From contig JAULSR010000001.1 in assembly GCA_030512295.1 (NCBI GenBank), positions 2,498,501-2,562,500 on the forward strand: a DNA stretch of 64,000 nucleotides, given 5' to 3'. Shown here in pieces: positions 29,201 through 41,873 of the stretch. Position 1 is the first letter of the stretch. Every line of letters begins with the position of its first letter. Source of the DNA: Bombardia bombarda. Lineage: Eukaryota; Ascomycota; Sordariomycetes; Sordariales; Lasiosphaeriaceae. The position numbers were made by a program, and so were the translations under genes. The notes under the pieces were generated by a model. It did not search any database. It saw only the letters and a list, made by a program, of their open reading frames with translations, and was not told the origin of the DNA.

Positions 29201-32200
29201 GGCAACCGAATCCATTGGTGGGTTGTTAGCTCCCAAGCAAAGCAGGTCGTTGAGCAGATAAATCAACACACTTGAACGAGGCTTAACCGGTGTATTGGTT
29301 TGTATCGGTGCACTGCGCTTGAAATTGATGAACTCAACCTTGGCCCGATTGAAACTCTGCAGGAGTTCTGCAAGACAGTTGAGCAAGAAGCAGCGATAAA
29401 CAAAGATAGGATGGTCCTCTGGCTTGAACGGAGCCTTGGTTGTTTTCTTGTCCTTATCTTTTGCCTCCTGCGTCTGCTCCTCACCCGGCGACGATACAGC
29501 ATCGCTACTAGGCCCCGGCGATTCCTTGGGCAGCTGGCTTGGGGGTTCCTTGTCATCAACTTCTCGATAATTTAGCAGTTCGCAGAGAAGAAAGTGGACG
29601 ACACCGTCGGGGTTTTCAAGAACTGGCCGCTTCATCTCATGAGCTGGAGTCTTCGGAACATCTGGCATCTCTTTGTCTGCAGATTCCGTGGAAGGTACAA
29701 CGTCATTGATGGTGAGATCTTCTGTTGCCTGAACTGCAGGCTCGACCGAGTTGTCCTTCGGCTTTGACGCCGAGTCCAACGCATTCTCTTTCAGTAAAAT
29801 GTGGAAAATACGTGGGGGGCTATCAACCGAGGATGGCGACCAGCGGTTTAGTTTGAGAAGATCGCCCGTGACCTCGATAAAGAGCTTTGGGGCCCGGAGA
29901 GCGACATGGGAGAGATGGCGCAAGTAGCCATGGATATCGACGGCCCGAGGATTCCGTGCAACAGATGTCATATACTGTCGAATCTCAGATTGCATCAACT
30001 GACGGGTTGTGTCTTCGTCTTCGATAATATGGCGAAGAATGATCATGATGCTGTCAGAAATGTGCGACTGCTTGAGGCGGCCAGATCCTGCGCTGCACAA
30101 CTGCTTGGCCATAACAAACAATCGCTGCAGATTCTTTTTCTCGCCAACAGTCTTTGCCACAGTATGGTCTCTGGTGAGAATTACGAGGATACGCAGAACT
30201 GAGACGGCGAGGGACTCTTCCTTGCCGATCCGGGGAAGAATATCCAATATTGCCGTCAAAAGGACAGAGCGGTCATCCTCGGACAGGTTGGCTTCTTTCA
30301 CCACGAAGACGGGTTGCTCAATGGGGTCATCGTAGCTGGTAGGAGGCTTCCACCGAGTCTCTACAGGTTGCGAGTCCTCTGAGAGAAGAGTCTCAAACAT
30401 TAGAAGAATGTAGGGTATCCAGGGCGGCAATTCCTCGTTCGAGCTGCCAGGATGCAGCTTAAGGAAGCTGAGGTACTCTCCAATGTTCTGTTTCAGGGTT
30501 GGTATGGAGGCCTTGAGGAACGATGTCTGTTGGAGGAGAAGGGATAGGAGATGAGCATAGGCAGCGATGCATCGGCCGTTCTTTCTCTTTTCTTCGTCAT
30601 CATCCGTTGAAGAAAACGACATGAGTGCGTTTGCAAGGATCTCGCCAACTTCCGTCCGCTTTTCTTCGTTGTCCCCCTTGAGAATGGTATTGTTGATCAA
30701 ATCAGAAACTTCGAATACCGAATCAGGATGAGCGCGGACAACATCAAGGCAGCGGTCAATCAAGTCTGTTTGCAGCTTTGCACGCTCCCCATCCAAATCC
30801 TCAACAGTAACAACGGGCGTCGCCTCAGTCTCTGGAAATTCATTCGAAGTTGCGGGCTCCTGCGATGGCACATTGCCACCAATAATTACCTCTTGAGCGA
30901 CGGAGTGCTGGCTCGAAGTCTCGTGGCTGTTATCATTCGAGTCATCAGAGGAATTGTCACCAAGTTCCCCAAGGGCAGCTTCACCAATAGCATCTCCGAT
31001 GAGGCGATCTATCTCAGGCATCGAGTCTAGTGTCCTAGGAGGGCCAGACAGGATGGGGAATGGAGGCACTTCGGGTTGTGCTGCTGGCGGTGGGTTTTTG
31101 AAAGCATCTTCTCTAGGAATAGGATTCAGCTTGCCAGCAAGACCCCCACGATGGGCTATACAATACTCCTTAGCATCTTCAAATTTTCCGTTTGCACGGA
31201 AAATTGCTTCGTAGGCTAGCGGTTCACTATAGTGCTGAGCCAGTGCTCGCACTACTTCCGACCGCTCCATTGAATATGGGCTCCAGTTGAATGGTTGTGA
31301 TTCGCGATTCTTGAATAGTGAGGGCGGAGAGCTCTTGTCGGACTTGCGGTATGCGGTCGACTCTTGATCGGCAGCCGAAATCGTCTTGAGAATATCAATA
31401 ATCTTGCTCAGCACCTCCGTAGTGGACTTCTCCACAAGGTCTGATTCCCATAGCTCACGGACTACTGGCAGAATAGCCATCCTAAGCTCCACTATCAATT
31501 GGTGCCCGAACTCCTTGTTTCTCTCTGTAGCTCGCGCAGGCAGATGAATGTGGGCAAGAGAGTCGTGGATATTCTTTCCATTGACGATGAGCCAGTAAAT
31601 ATCCAGTATTTTCTTCATTCCGATGACTGCCAGCTTCGGCTTTGAAGCATCCTCGCCGCTAGTCGAGCCATTTAGGATTTCCTGGGCGAAGCGCTTGAGC
31701 ATACCGTTCAACGATTCAATACCACCATGCTCTTTGAAAGCAATCAAAACTGGAGTAATGAGCTGGACGTTTTGGCGTTCAGTATGCCGAGCAGGGTCGA
31801 TCAACATCTCATGTACTGTGTGGAGCATTATGATCCAATAATGAAGGTCTTTGACAGTGAGGTCTTGCTGATTCGGCCTCAACTGCTCCAGAATTGTCTC
31901 TGCCAGAACCTCAGCGATGTTTAGATGCTGTGTCTTAGTATACATATCTGATCCACGGCGAGGCAACAATGCCTTTCCGATTGTCTGGAAGAAGGGAAAC
32001 GTAGAGGGCATGATCGAGTGAAGCAACCCGCGAAGTGTCTGGTAGTTTCGATATTGAATGGTTGACTGTTCTTCTTGGGTCGGCCTCTTTATCTGCGCCG
32101 CTGAGTCTTGGTCGCCGCTATTCCATGAGCCTGACAAAACATCTGGGAGAGACATATCCTCTCCATTGCCGGTCACTCCACCACGAGAGTTGAAGAAGGT

Positions 32201-35200
32201 ATTCGCGTTGCTGGAAGATGGCTTTCTGCTTGTCCAGTGCTGCGGAACGATCGCTGCGATGGACATCTCCTCTGTCAGAATATTGCCTAAGAGTGGACCC
32301 AACGACTTAATCAGACGAGTGTAGTAGTCGTACACGTTCACTGGCGGCAGAGTAGAGGTGCCTTGTCTGGATGAGAAAGGGAAGCATTGGTAGAGGGTCT
32401 TAATGAGGGTCTGCAAGTCGAGTAGGGCTTTCACCGCTGCAGTTCCATTGGCAACCTTGTGCACCATAGCCTGGTCCCAATCTCCATTCTCGTTCAATAG
32501 CGATAGATCAGTAATGAGGAACGGGGCAAAGAAAGGGTGGCTGCCCTCTCTAGTGATCAGTGGCTGTAAAGTATCGACAGCGGCTTGAATTCGGTTGAGT
32601 AAAGAGGGTAAACCAAGGATCTGTGAGCTTTCAACAAGCTGTGCTATAACTTGTGACAGCAGACGCGAGGCGTTTGACTCGCCAAAGTCGTGTGGCAGGC
32701 TGGGAGCTTCCGAAATGTCTAATAGTAGCTCAATGCCACCTTCTCTAACGAGAGTGGATTTTAGGCTGGAGTTTCCAATGACAGAGTTGAGGAACTGGGA
32801 GAAGGCATATATATATGGAGTAATTTCGTTATTGGGAGACGCTGTTGTCGGGGAGTCTGGTCCGAGGTCAGATTTGGGGAGGTCAGACTCCACGGGTGCG
32901 AGGCTCGCTGCATCCACCATTTCAACATCAGTATCCTCGACGATGGCCTTGTCTTTGCCTTTGTCTGCCGTCGATGTACCCGTCACCTTCTCCAGAAGTG
33001 ATTCATCGGCTGTGATAGGCTTCCCGTCTAGATCCGCAACCTGAAGTTTTGCTCCCCATCCATGGGGATTACTATTCGCCAAATGTCTAACCCTCGCCAC
33101 CATGTCAATGATAGCATTGGAAATTGCGGGCCGCAATGCTGGATGATGCCTAGAAAGCTCATCGAAACTGCCGCCAACAGTACCAGATAGGTCCTGATCT
33201 GTCTCCATACAGTGAACATGCTCCGGGCTCTCAAAAATCTCCAAGAAACTCTCTAGCGCGCGAGATGACACAACCATCTTCATCCCAAGATTGTTCAAGG
33301 AAATCGAGTTGAGGACATTTGGTATAATGTTGATGGCGTCAGACGATGGAAGAATCCCGTGGGCAAGAAGCCTCTGTCGTGGGGCGTTGAGTACCGCCTG
33401 AGTTGGGGGATGGAGTCGCTCGTCTTTCTCAAGGGTTGCGGAAAAATCGCCTGCGGAATCCGGGGAACTAGGATCATCGTTTGCGTCATTATCGCCGTCG
33501 CCGTTGCCGTCCTCATCGCGAGTCTGGGACATTGACTGGTCGGCTGGCTGCTCCATTACCACAGGTTGACCCGTCAAGGCCTCGAGGAAGCTTTGGATCA
33601 TGCCCGACTCAAAGATGGCTGCAAAACTAGTTGGGTCGTTGTTAATGAAGTCACCCAACAGAGTTGCTGCATTCGTCCAGACCACGGACCCGAAGAATCG
33701 CATGTCCTGAATAATAGAGCGAAGGCTGGCCAGCAATTGAGAGTTGTCTACCAAATTCCTCAACAGCCGATCGGTGTTTCCTCCCCATGAATATGCATTC
33801 GTCATGACGTGATGGATAAACTTAAGAAGCCACTTAATGGTCTGCTGGTGATGGAAGGGAATATCATAATCCACAAGGGAAGCATGGAATTCGGGCTTCG
33901 TTCCTTGGCCGGCTGCAACAAGGCGCTTAGATTCGGAGACCATGTGAATAATGAGGCTTGCAACTCTGTCAAGTCCCGAAGCGTTGCTGAATGCGGTGAA
34001 CGCTCCTTGATAGGCATATATGAGGCCATCGAGAAAGGCGAGAATCATGCCGTGGTTTCTAATCGCCACGTTTGATCGAAGGGTGAGAATCTCGACCAAG
34101 CAGTCCATCAGTCCTGCGGAAATCATCTCTTGTCCTATGCGAGACGCCATAGACATATGGAGAGTCAACGAGAAGAGTTGATTACGCCACTTATCCGCAT
34201 CAGTATTCTTCTCATCATCCACTGCTGGATCTTCTTTCATCTCTGCCACCGCTTTTCTAATAACATAGAGGAGAACGCCGTGGTTGACGTTGGCGTTGAG
34301 AGCCGACAGCACATCTGGATACTTTGCCTGAAAATGAGAGATAGCTTCCAAAAGTTCCAAGGCAATGGTTTGCAGCCAAATCGGGACGACATTGGCGCTA
34401 TCCATGGATGGATGAATTAACTCGGCAAGCTGATAGACCAGCTGGTATCTCCGAGGTTCATCATTGTCCTGCTTTAGCGCCTTTTCGATAAAGGTCGCTT
34501 CTGGGTGAATGAATGCCAAATTGGTGATTGCCAATAAGCGGACGGCCAAAGCTTGCTGGCGAGCCTCGGAAGACCCCAGTAACGCTTTGCAGATCCTCAA
34601 GCGACTGAGAAACTCGTATTGCGATGTCTTAGGCATATCTGGGGGGCACTCTTTGAGGAGATCATAGATAGAGGTTGACTGGATTTTAGATTGGCGAAGC
34701 TCGAAGCACTTGAGCCCCGAAGTACCGTGTTCATCAACGGTATTGCCAGGCGTCTTAAGTGGGCTTTCTTCTGTACCAGGCATTCGCGCAGCTCGAGGCG
34801 TCTGAGTTACGTTCGCGGAGCTACGTCTCAGAGGGGTAGGGGTGGTGGGCACTGAAGAGGTAGCCCGATCTACCACTGCTGGTACCTCAGCAACAGAGGG
34901 TTCTGATGGATCTGTCTTTGGGTAGTAGAAGATCTTAAGGTCTCCCCAACCAGCCCATCGGCTCTCATCTGTTTGGCTAGGTGTTGCAATAGACACCAAG
35001 TCATTCGCATACATGGATGCAACGTTCTTGAGGGCTGAACCTTGAGCCTTGTCCTTGGATTTGCTGGATGAAGGGGTCGGGGTTGTCGGCGCAAGGTCGG
35101 AAAATCTGGGGGCGATCGGGGTTTTTACGAATGGTTGAGCTAGCTGCTGCACCCGGTCGAGCTCGATATTGTAGTGATTTGCCAACAAGGCTGTGTTGAC

Positions 35201-35835
35201 CGTGCGAGAAGGCGTCGTCAAGCGCTTGACCGAAGCCTGATATCGCTGCGCCAGTTCCAACGCAACCTCAAGCGTCGCCGAAACAACGTCGAGAGACGAC
35301 GTGTTCAGGAGATCGTTGAGGTGGGCGCTGCTGGCGTAGATGCTCCGATTGCCGCAGTGGTCTAAGAGCATTTGGGTGAACTTGAGAATGGCGATAACGA
35401 GCTGGCAATCTCCATCCTCCTTGTAGCCCAGCTCGGTCAGATGATTCTGATCCCATGCTTGGTCGTCACGATAGTCGACCGACACTCCATCCGTATTGAG
35501 AAGGACATCGCATGTAAAGTCTCGCTTTTGGAAACCGTCATGGAGGTCGTAGGTGGCGCAGATCGCTTCAAGAATGTTGTCAAATCGGTTGAGAAGAGGA
35601 ATCCAGTGATAGAGGTCGCCGCGGGGAAACGACCATCTGGATGGGAACTTTTCAAGGTGTTGAGGGATGAGCGGCAAGGGCGCAGACGAGGCAGCCTCGA
35701 CAAAGTCCTTTAGCCAAGGAGACTGGGGGTAAAATGTTAGTCGTCAACGACAAGTATCACGAGCAAAAGTGACATGGGACAGCTTACCAAGGTCTCCCTG
35801 TGCTTGGGCTGCATCGTCTTCGTAATCTTGCCCAT
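23205..35835 (-). CDS. tom1: Giant HECT E3 ubiquitin ligase, TOM1/HUWE1 family
   Basis: Five exons: 35835-35788, 35722-27916, 27859-27800, 27743-23358 and 23299-23205, totalling 12,396 nt and 4,131 residues. The start is MGKITKTMQPKHRETL, interrupted at once by intron 1. The N-terminal ~900 residues form the armadillo-like DUF908/DUF913 region (for example LLRICKALLGS-type helices). A very acidic stretch of about 200 residues (roughly 2,425-2,640; DEDEDMDEDDEDEPTDEDDE) spans the exon 2/3 junction. The ubiquitin-binding DUF4414 part follows (ALPEEFREEVIAQ, ALPEELRMEIVQQ, around 3,050). The C-terminus is a complete HECT domain with MKFGKLNIRFHGEEGVDAGG and the catalytic cysteine in PSSHTCFN, at about residue 4,098, immediately before the last intron. 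In yeast, Tom1 targets excess histones, unassembled ribosomal proteins and Cdc6. The same role is expected here. Confidence 0.97.
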
Positions 35836-37770
35836 TTTGACGATGCGGCTAGGCCGCCAGGGCTAAAGAAGGTAGACACTCCCCCACCACAGCCAACACG
35901 GTGGACGTGGAGGATAGCTTCAACTCGGAGCACAGCCTTGCGGAAGTAGCGGACTGGATAGCAGTGCGCAAGCAACACCTGCGAGAGTTAGACACGATGC
36001 GAGAGAAGAGACGGGGTGGTGACGGGGGTTCCGGCGTGCATCGGGGCCAGGTTCGGTGTCGCGTCTTGGGGGGCAGCCGCCTTGAGCCAGCGGAAGCCGG
36101 GGCCGTGGGTGCTCACCTAGTTGAAGGACGACAAAAGACGAGTGCAGGTCGCCTTGTGCTATCCCTAGTTTCAGGTTGCTCAAGTGGGGTCACGGTAATG
36201 AGGGCCGTGTATTTCCCTGTTGGGTGGTACCGTTTGTGAGGTTGTGCAGAGAAAATGGTGATGCTGGGGAAAGTTTGGTTTAAGATGTCGAAAGGAAGCA
36301 CCAGACCTTTATTGGCGGAGGAAAGGTAAGGTCAGGAAGGAATGACGGCAGCTGTTGGTCAGGAACAGATACAAAAAGTTCAGCCCCGGTAAATGCCGCC
36401 CAAGTGAGGTGGGGCATGGATCCGCAAGTTCGCTCCGCCTGGGGTGGGGTGGGGCTTGTTTGCCCAGAATCTCAGGCTCTGATTCACTCACGCCTCCGCA
36501 TTCGACCTTTTTCTACGACAACAATCACTTTGATATCAACAGCCAACTCTTGGCAACCATGTTTATATCACTCAAGGTTGAGAGTTGCAGGCTGCATAAG
36601 CTGTCACAGGCTGTAGAGCCTGCTACATACCCCAAAGCCAGGCCGGTAGTACCATAGTTTTTGAGTACCTAATTGTGAGGACAGAGGTCTCTCTCTTGTT
36701 GCATGCCTATCAGCCGAGGGCTAGGTGCGATGATGCGTCGGAAAGCACCACCTAGCATCCTTACCAAAGCGCAGCAAGCACGCGCACCATCCAATCCCCA
36801 CCCCCGACCAGACAGCCTCTCCATGGGCAGCTCCAATTCCTACAGGAAAGGTAGGGGCCCGAGAGGCAAGGCATTTCTGAGCTTATTAACATCGACCGGC
36901 AATACCCCTTCCAACCCGATTGATTCCCCCACTTTCCCATGTCAAAATGGAAGCTATGATGTTTGCATGATGTTTGCATGATGTTATTTTTCTTTGTCCC
37001 ACTTTATAGCACCATGTAAATCCATAGTTGCGGGATTGATGTCGCCACATGTCTTCTGTAGTGTACGGGTGTTACCACGGACTCTCAACTATTACAATAA
37101 AACCCGTGCCGAGCAACCCAAAAGTGAATGATCAGGATTAAACGGTCAGGTCTATCGCTTTCAGACGAGCCGACGGAGCGGGCACCGATGAATTATGGCA
37201 GGTTCCCGGAGAGGATAGCCGTAGGAGTCATACGGGCAACCAACAGCTGCAACTCTACTGGGAGCCTCAACGCAAGCTGGGGGCAAGGTTGGCAATCAAG
37301 GTGTCATTGTTGCTGCATAGCACTACGGCCGCTCCATCTTAACCACAGGGATTGTTGATTGGGATTTTCCTGGATCCATGCGGGATCCACTGTTGACTTG
37401 TTTGTATCGTGCCTAAACCTACTACAACTTGATTCGATACTCGGCTTCTTATTTTATACATGTGAAAGCGATGGAAGATCAACTTTTTACATCTCACAAT
37501 ATCCCATTGTCGGCATCAAAAACATTTAATTCGTGTCACAATCCTGCGGGGAAAAAAGAACTGGGAATCAAGGGTTAATTGGTCATCGTGCTCTACCAAC
37601 GCTTTCTGAGATAAATAGGCACGGGACCGTGTTAATGCGATTCCCTTTCTTGAGATTCTGTGAAGGATTTTTTAATGCCATTTACACGTCCAAGATGAGC
37701 CGATAAGCCACAGCGCCATGTCCATTTTCCGAAAACAACCAGAGTCCCATTACTATCATACGCCCAACAT
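35836..37770. other. 1.9 kb between the HECT ligase promoter and the eS6 3' end
   Basis: Open frames here are short and compositional, and none resembles a gene. The part next to 35835 is the likely HECT ligase promoter. A small duplication, GATGTTTGCAT, occurs twice at about 36958-36980. Confidence 0.5.
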
Positions 37771-38921
37771 TTACTTGCGCATAGAGCTGGCTCTCCGCTT
37801 GCGGGCATCAGCCTTGAGGGACTTGGCCTCGGCAACGCGCTTAGCCAAAAGGCTGGCGTACTCATTCTAAATCACAGTCAGCTTCCGTGGCAAAAACCTC
37901 ATTTATCGTGACATGTGTAAACATACCGCCTCATCCTTGACCTTCTCGGTCTGGCGACGCTTGAGCGCAACGCGATGACGCTTGTGCTGCAGGCGCTGGG
38001 GGGTGACCAGGCGCTGGATACGAGGAGCCTTGGTGTAAGGCTTCTTGCCCTCACCCTTGGGGGTGACCTCGCGGCGAATGACGTACTTGCGGACCTGTGT
38101 GTCGAGTAAAAATTCCAGAATTAGCCTCCTTTGCTCACTCAGACTCTACCCGGCCTGTGCGACTTTCATCGACACAGAACCTGGGTAGGCGAAGACGGTA
38201 ATGAAATGCCATGTAGCACGTACATCGTCTTCCTTGCTGAGGCTGAAGAACTTGCGGATCTTGGTGGCGCGCTTGGGGCCAAGACGCTTGGGGTGGACGG
38301 TATCGGTCAGGCCGGGGATGTCCTGCTCGCCCTGCTTGACGATAGCCAAGGCAAGGACGGACAGATCGGCGCCGACGATGCAGCCGCGGACGGACTTGCG
38401 CTTGCGCTCGCCGGTGCGGCGGGGGCGGTAGCAAGAGTGGCCGTCGGAGAGGAGGAGGCGGACACGGTTGGGGGCGATAACACCCTGCTTCATGGGGAAA
38501 CCCTGCTTGTCGTTTCCACCGGTGATGCGGACGATGTAGCCCTTCCACTCGTCACCAAGGGGGTCGGCGGGGACCTCAGCGCCCATCTGATCGTTCGGGT
38601 CAGTATCTGTCGGTTCGGTCTGTTTCTCGATTTTCGGCTCAAACTTACGCGCTTCCTGTTGATATGCTGTTAGCAACATATTCCACAGTCATGACAAAAA
38701 TGCAAGAGCACAGGTGATGATAGACATACTCCAGGAAATGACGGATCTTGCGCTCATCCTCAACCTCGATCAGCTTCTGCGAGCCGTTCGCGGGGTGCGA
38801 AATATTCAGCTGTACGTCGCCAGGTCAGCATTGTTGTTCGAAATCGAAATTAATCCTCTCGCAGATGCGCAGAGCGCTCTGCATTGAGGCGGCATGGATC
38901 GTCGTTGTCACTCACCTTCAT
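37771..38921 (-). CDS. rps6: 40S ribosomal protein eS6
   Basis: Six coding exons: 38921-38916, 38809-38730, 38655-38649, 38586-38224, 38094-37927 and 37866-37771, totalling 720 nt and 239 residues. The protein starts MKLNISHPANGSQK, contains GGNDKQGFPMKQGV, CYRPRRTGERKRKSVRG and APRIQRLVTPQRLQHKRHR, and ends RKRRASSMRK, where the RRASS motif is the conserved S6-kinase site. Exon 1 codes only Met-Lys. Exon 3 is a 7-nt microexon (GAAGCGC) that supplies the conserved E-K-R before MGAEV. Without it the frame is lost. The exon 4 donor is GTACGT, which had hidden the junction in the continuous frame. A core small-subunit protein, expected to be highly expressed. Confidence 0.97.
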
Positions 38922-39632
38922 CTTGGCGGCGGTAGTCGTTGAACCGGATTTGGGGATGTGGATTGAGGACTCGCAAGAAATCGAGAAGAAGATTTTGTGT
39001 GCACCGCGCCTAGCAAAGGGACGTTAGGGCACAATTTTGAAATCGATTTCATTGGCTGGGAAGTGGGTCAGACCCACCTAGAGTTCGCTTGGGTTTTTTG
39101 ACCAGCCAAACCAGCCTTGGGCCAACCAAGGCGGCCAACCAAAGCCAACTGAAAAGGGAAGCCCACATTGGGCGCCTGTCCTTAGCTTAGCAGCATCGTT
39201 CAGCAAGAAGATATGATCAATCCAGTACCTTTCAGAGGTTGTCGTTCTGTCATTCAAGGCTAGAACTTTGCATATATACACAGCCACAGTGTTCAAGTCG
39301 TTTGCCTTGCCGTCAAAACGATCTTGATGCCAGCTTGACCAGTTGTTCAACTGCCCGGCCACTTCACCTTAGGCTCGTCCTACAGGGAGAAGTTGGGTAC
39401 TTTACGCGTTTCAGTTGACGTTCACCTCAAAAGTTGGGATTTTTAAACGCCAACCCCGCAAGGTGCTCAGTGGCCGCTTTTAGCCTTCAGGCTCACTCTA
39501 TCATCGCACCGCTATTTTCAGAAGCGATATATAGACGACACCAGTAGTTGTCAGACTTCACGGTCCAAAGAAACAAAATACTGTGTCAGGGCATCGTGGG
39601 GAAAACCACACTCATCAAAAGCAGCATAAAAA

Positions 39633-41056
39633 ATGGAGGACGATCGGGCTCAAGTCGACCTCGGTATCGCTGCTGATATCGAGGAAATGCACGCTCCCCA
39701 AAATGTGACGAGACAGCCAAAGAAGCGGTTTGTTGGCAAACGCACAGCAGCTGAGACAGCAGCAAAATCCGTCCCTGGCAACTCATCTATAGAAGATAGT
39801 GGAGCTATTCAAGGTACCGGATATCTTCATGCTACTTTCCTGTGATATAAAAATTGAAAAAGTGAAGATGCTGATAGCGTCTCATAGTTGCCCAGCCAAG
39901 AAGAGCCCCGAGGATGCTGAATCAAGTGCCTCCCGAGATCTCGAACGATCCAGCCCTGAAGGAAGCAATGACTCTCCTCCCAGCAAACTACTCCTTTGAG
40001 ATCCCCAAGACCATCCACCGCATCCGCTCCTTATCCGCCAAGAGGATAGCACTCCAGATGCCCGAAGGCCTCCTTCTCTTCGCCACCACAATATCAGACA
40101 TCCTCACCCAGTTTTGCCCCGGCATCGAGACTCTCATCATGGGCGACGTCACATACGGCGCATGCTGCATCGACGACTACACAGCGCGGGCCATGGGCTG
40201 CGACCTGCTCGTCCACTACGCCCACAGCTGCCTCATCCCCGTCGACGTCACCAAGATCAAGACCCTCTACGTCTTCGTCGACATCAGCATCGACACAACC
40301 CACCTCCTCGCCAGCCTCGAGCGTAACTTCTCTCCCGGAAAGACCATAGCCACGGTCGGCACCATCCAGTTCAACGCCACCATCCACGGCATCAAATCCA
40401 CCCTCGAAAAAGCCGGCTTCAAGGTAATCGTGCCCCAGATCGCACCGCTCTCGCGCGGCGAGATCCTCGGCTGCACCTCGCCCAACCTCTCCACCTACAC
40501 CGCCGACGCACCCATCGACCTGATCCTCTACCTCGGCGACGGCCGCTTCCACCTCGAGAGCATCATGATCCACAACCCCGACATCCCCGCCTACCGCTAC
40601 GACCCGTACTCGCGCAAGCTGACGCACGAGACGTACGGCCACGAGGAGATGCGCGACCTGCGACGCGACGCGATCCGCACGGCCAAGAGGGCCAAGAAGT
40701 GGGGGCTCATTCTGGGGTCTCTCGGCAGACAGGGGAATCCGCACACCATGGCGCTGATAGAGAGTAAGCTGACGCAAAAGGGCATCCCGTTCATCAACCT
40801 GATGCTGAGCGAGATCTTCCCCGGGAAGCTGGCGCTGATGAGCGATGTCGAGTGCTGGGTCCAGGTTGCCTGCCCGCGGTTGAGCATCGACTGGGGATAT
40901 GCCTTCCCGCGGCCGCTGCTTACGCCCTACGAAGCGCTGATTGCGCTCGAGGAGATGGAGGACTGGGGTAAGGGGGCGTATCCGATGGATTACTATGGTA
41001 GGGATGGTCTGGGCAGGACGAAGCCGGCTGCCAGCCTTGTAGAGACGAAGAGCTAG
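39633..41056 (+). CDS. dph1: Diphthamide biosynthesis protein 1 (radical SAM-type, with DPH2)
   Basis: Two exons, 39633-39813 and 39888-41056, totalling 1,350 nt and 449 residues. DPH1 and DPH2 form the iron-sulfur enzyme that transfers the aminocarboxypropyl group of SAM to the target histidine of elongation factor 2, the first diphthamide step. Evidence: the N-terminal QPRRAPRMLNQVPPEI, ALQMPEGLLLFA, GDVTYGACCIDDYTA, the HYAHSCLIPVD segment, TVGTIQFNATIHG and LGSLGRQGNP. Conserved cysteines for the 4Fe-4S cluster are present in GDVTYGACC, in LGCTSPN (or a neighbouring Cys) and in VQVACPRLSIDWGYAF. Length is normal for the family. It is divergent from eS6 (~710 bp between starts). Codon use in the middle is notably GC-rich (third position mostly C). 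Confidence 0.95.
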
Positions 41057-41208
41057 CCAGTGGAGGGTGGAACAGAAATGAAAAAAAAAATTATGATCAT
41101 GCTAATCATGGAGACAAAAAGAGCTCGTCAATGTTTTATGGCCTGCGCCGACATTTGTTGTCCGTGTATAACCGTCTCCCTTTACAGGTTTGCTTTTATT
41201 TCTCGAAA

Positions 41209-41228
41209 CCCCCCCCCCCCCCCCCCCC
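41209..41228. repeat. Homopolymer run of 20 C
   Basis: Uninterrupted C run in the 300-bp space between the converging DPH1 and CTF8 genes, in presumed 3' untranslated sequence. The exact length is likely unreliable in sequencing and may be polymorphic. Confidence 0.9.
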
Positions 41229-41357
41229 GCCAGCTTCCTCGTGTGCCATTTCATTTCTCAATGATGGCAAATATTTCATGTCTCAAAACTGATATTTCAG
41301 TGTAAACCGCTCGATCCACCACCACAACCCCCTCATCCTCTTTCCAACCCACCCAAA

Positions 41358-41873
41358 TCACCCCTTACTCCCCGTCACCGGCTCCGGGCGCTGCGAAAAG
41401 ACAATCTTGTACTTTACAATCTCCACCACCTCCAGATCCTCTTCTCCCTCCTCCCCCTCTTTCCCTTCGGCCCCCTCCCTCTCCCTCCTCCTAACAACAG
41501 CCAGCGGCTTGGGCAGCTTCTTCACCTCCCCCATCAGCCTCTGATGCTGGCCAATGTACATGTACACGCGCTTCATCCAGGCCGTACTCTCGCCACCGAG
41601 AATGGAGTCCGGACGATAGTCGGGGAATATGAGCTGACCAACCTGCACACCCTCTTCAGAGCTGCTGGTGGCTCCATTCATGTCAACGTCATCGTCGTCG
41701 GGTTCGGGTACGTTGATAGTGCCTTGGAGTTCCAGGAGGGCCAGCCCCGCGGGAGTTTGCAAGAGCTTTGGGAGGTTATCGTTGGTGTGATCGATGGAAG
41801 CGGCTGCTGCTGGCCGCGGGTGGAGCTTGATTGTTGGTGCTTCCGCTGGCGCTGTTGTTGTTGATGATGACAT
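41358..41873 (-). CDS. ctf8: Ctf8, subunit of the Ctf18-RFC alternative clamp loader
   Basis: Single exon of 171 codons. I use the ATG at 41873 (MSSSTTTAPAEAPT), because translation from upstream frames has no support. Ctf8 and Dcc1 associate with Ctf18-RFC to load PCNA and support sister chromatid cohesion and checkpoint signalling. Recognised by LPKLLQTPAGLALLELQG, then QLIFPDYRPD and the strongly conserved WMKRVYMYIGQHQRLMGEV, then KKLPKPLAVVRRR. The linker between the two blocks is acidic (PEPDDDDVDMNG) and a Glu-rich insert (EGKEGEEGEEDLE) precedes the C-terminal strand. Length is slightly above the yeast protein because of these inserts. Convergent with DPH1. Confidence 0.9.
   Translation of the reverse strand: MSSSTTTAPAEAPTIKLHPRPAAAASIDHTNDNLPKLLQTPAGLALLELQGTINVPEPDDDDVDMNGATSSSEEGVQVGQLIFPDYRPDSILGGESTAWMKRVYMYIGQHQRLMGEVKKLPKPLAVVRRREREGAEGKEGEEGEEDLEVVEIVKYKIVFSQRPEPVTGSKG

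Noticed and set aside
40094..40777. 227-codon minus-strand frame opposite DPH1
   Set aside because: Antisense of a GC3-rich conserved gene. Its Val/Asp/Gly-rich sequence is a codon-bias artefact.
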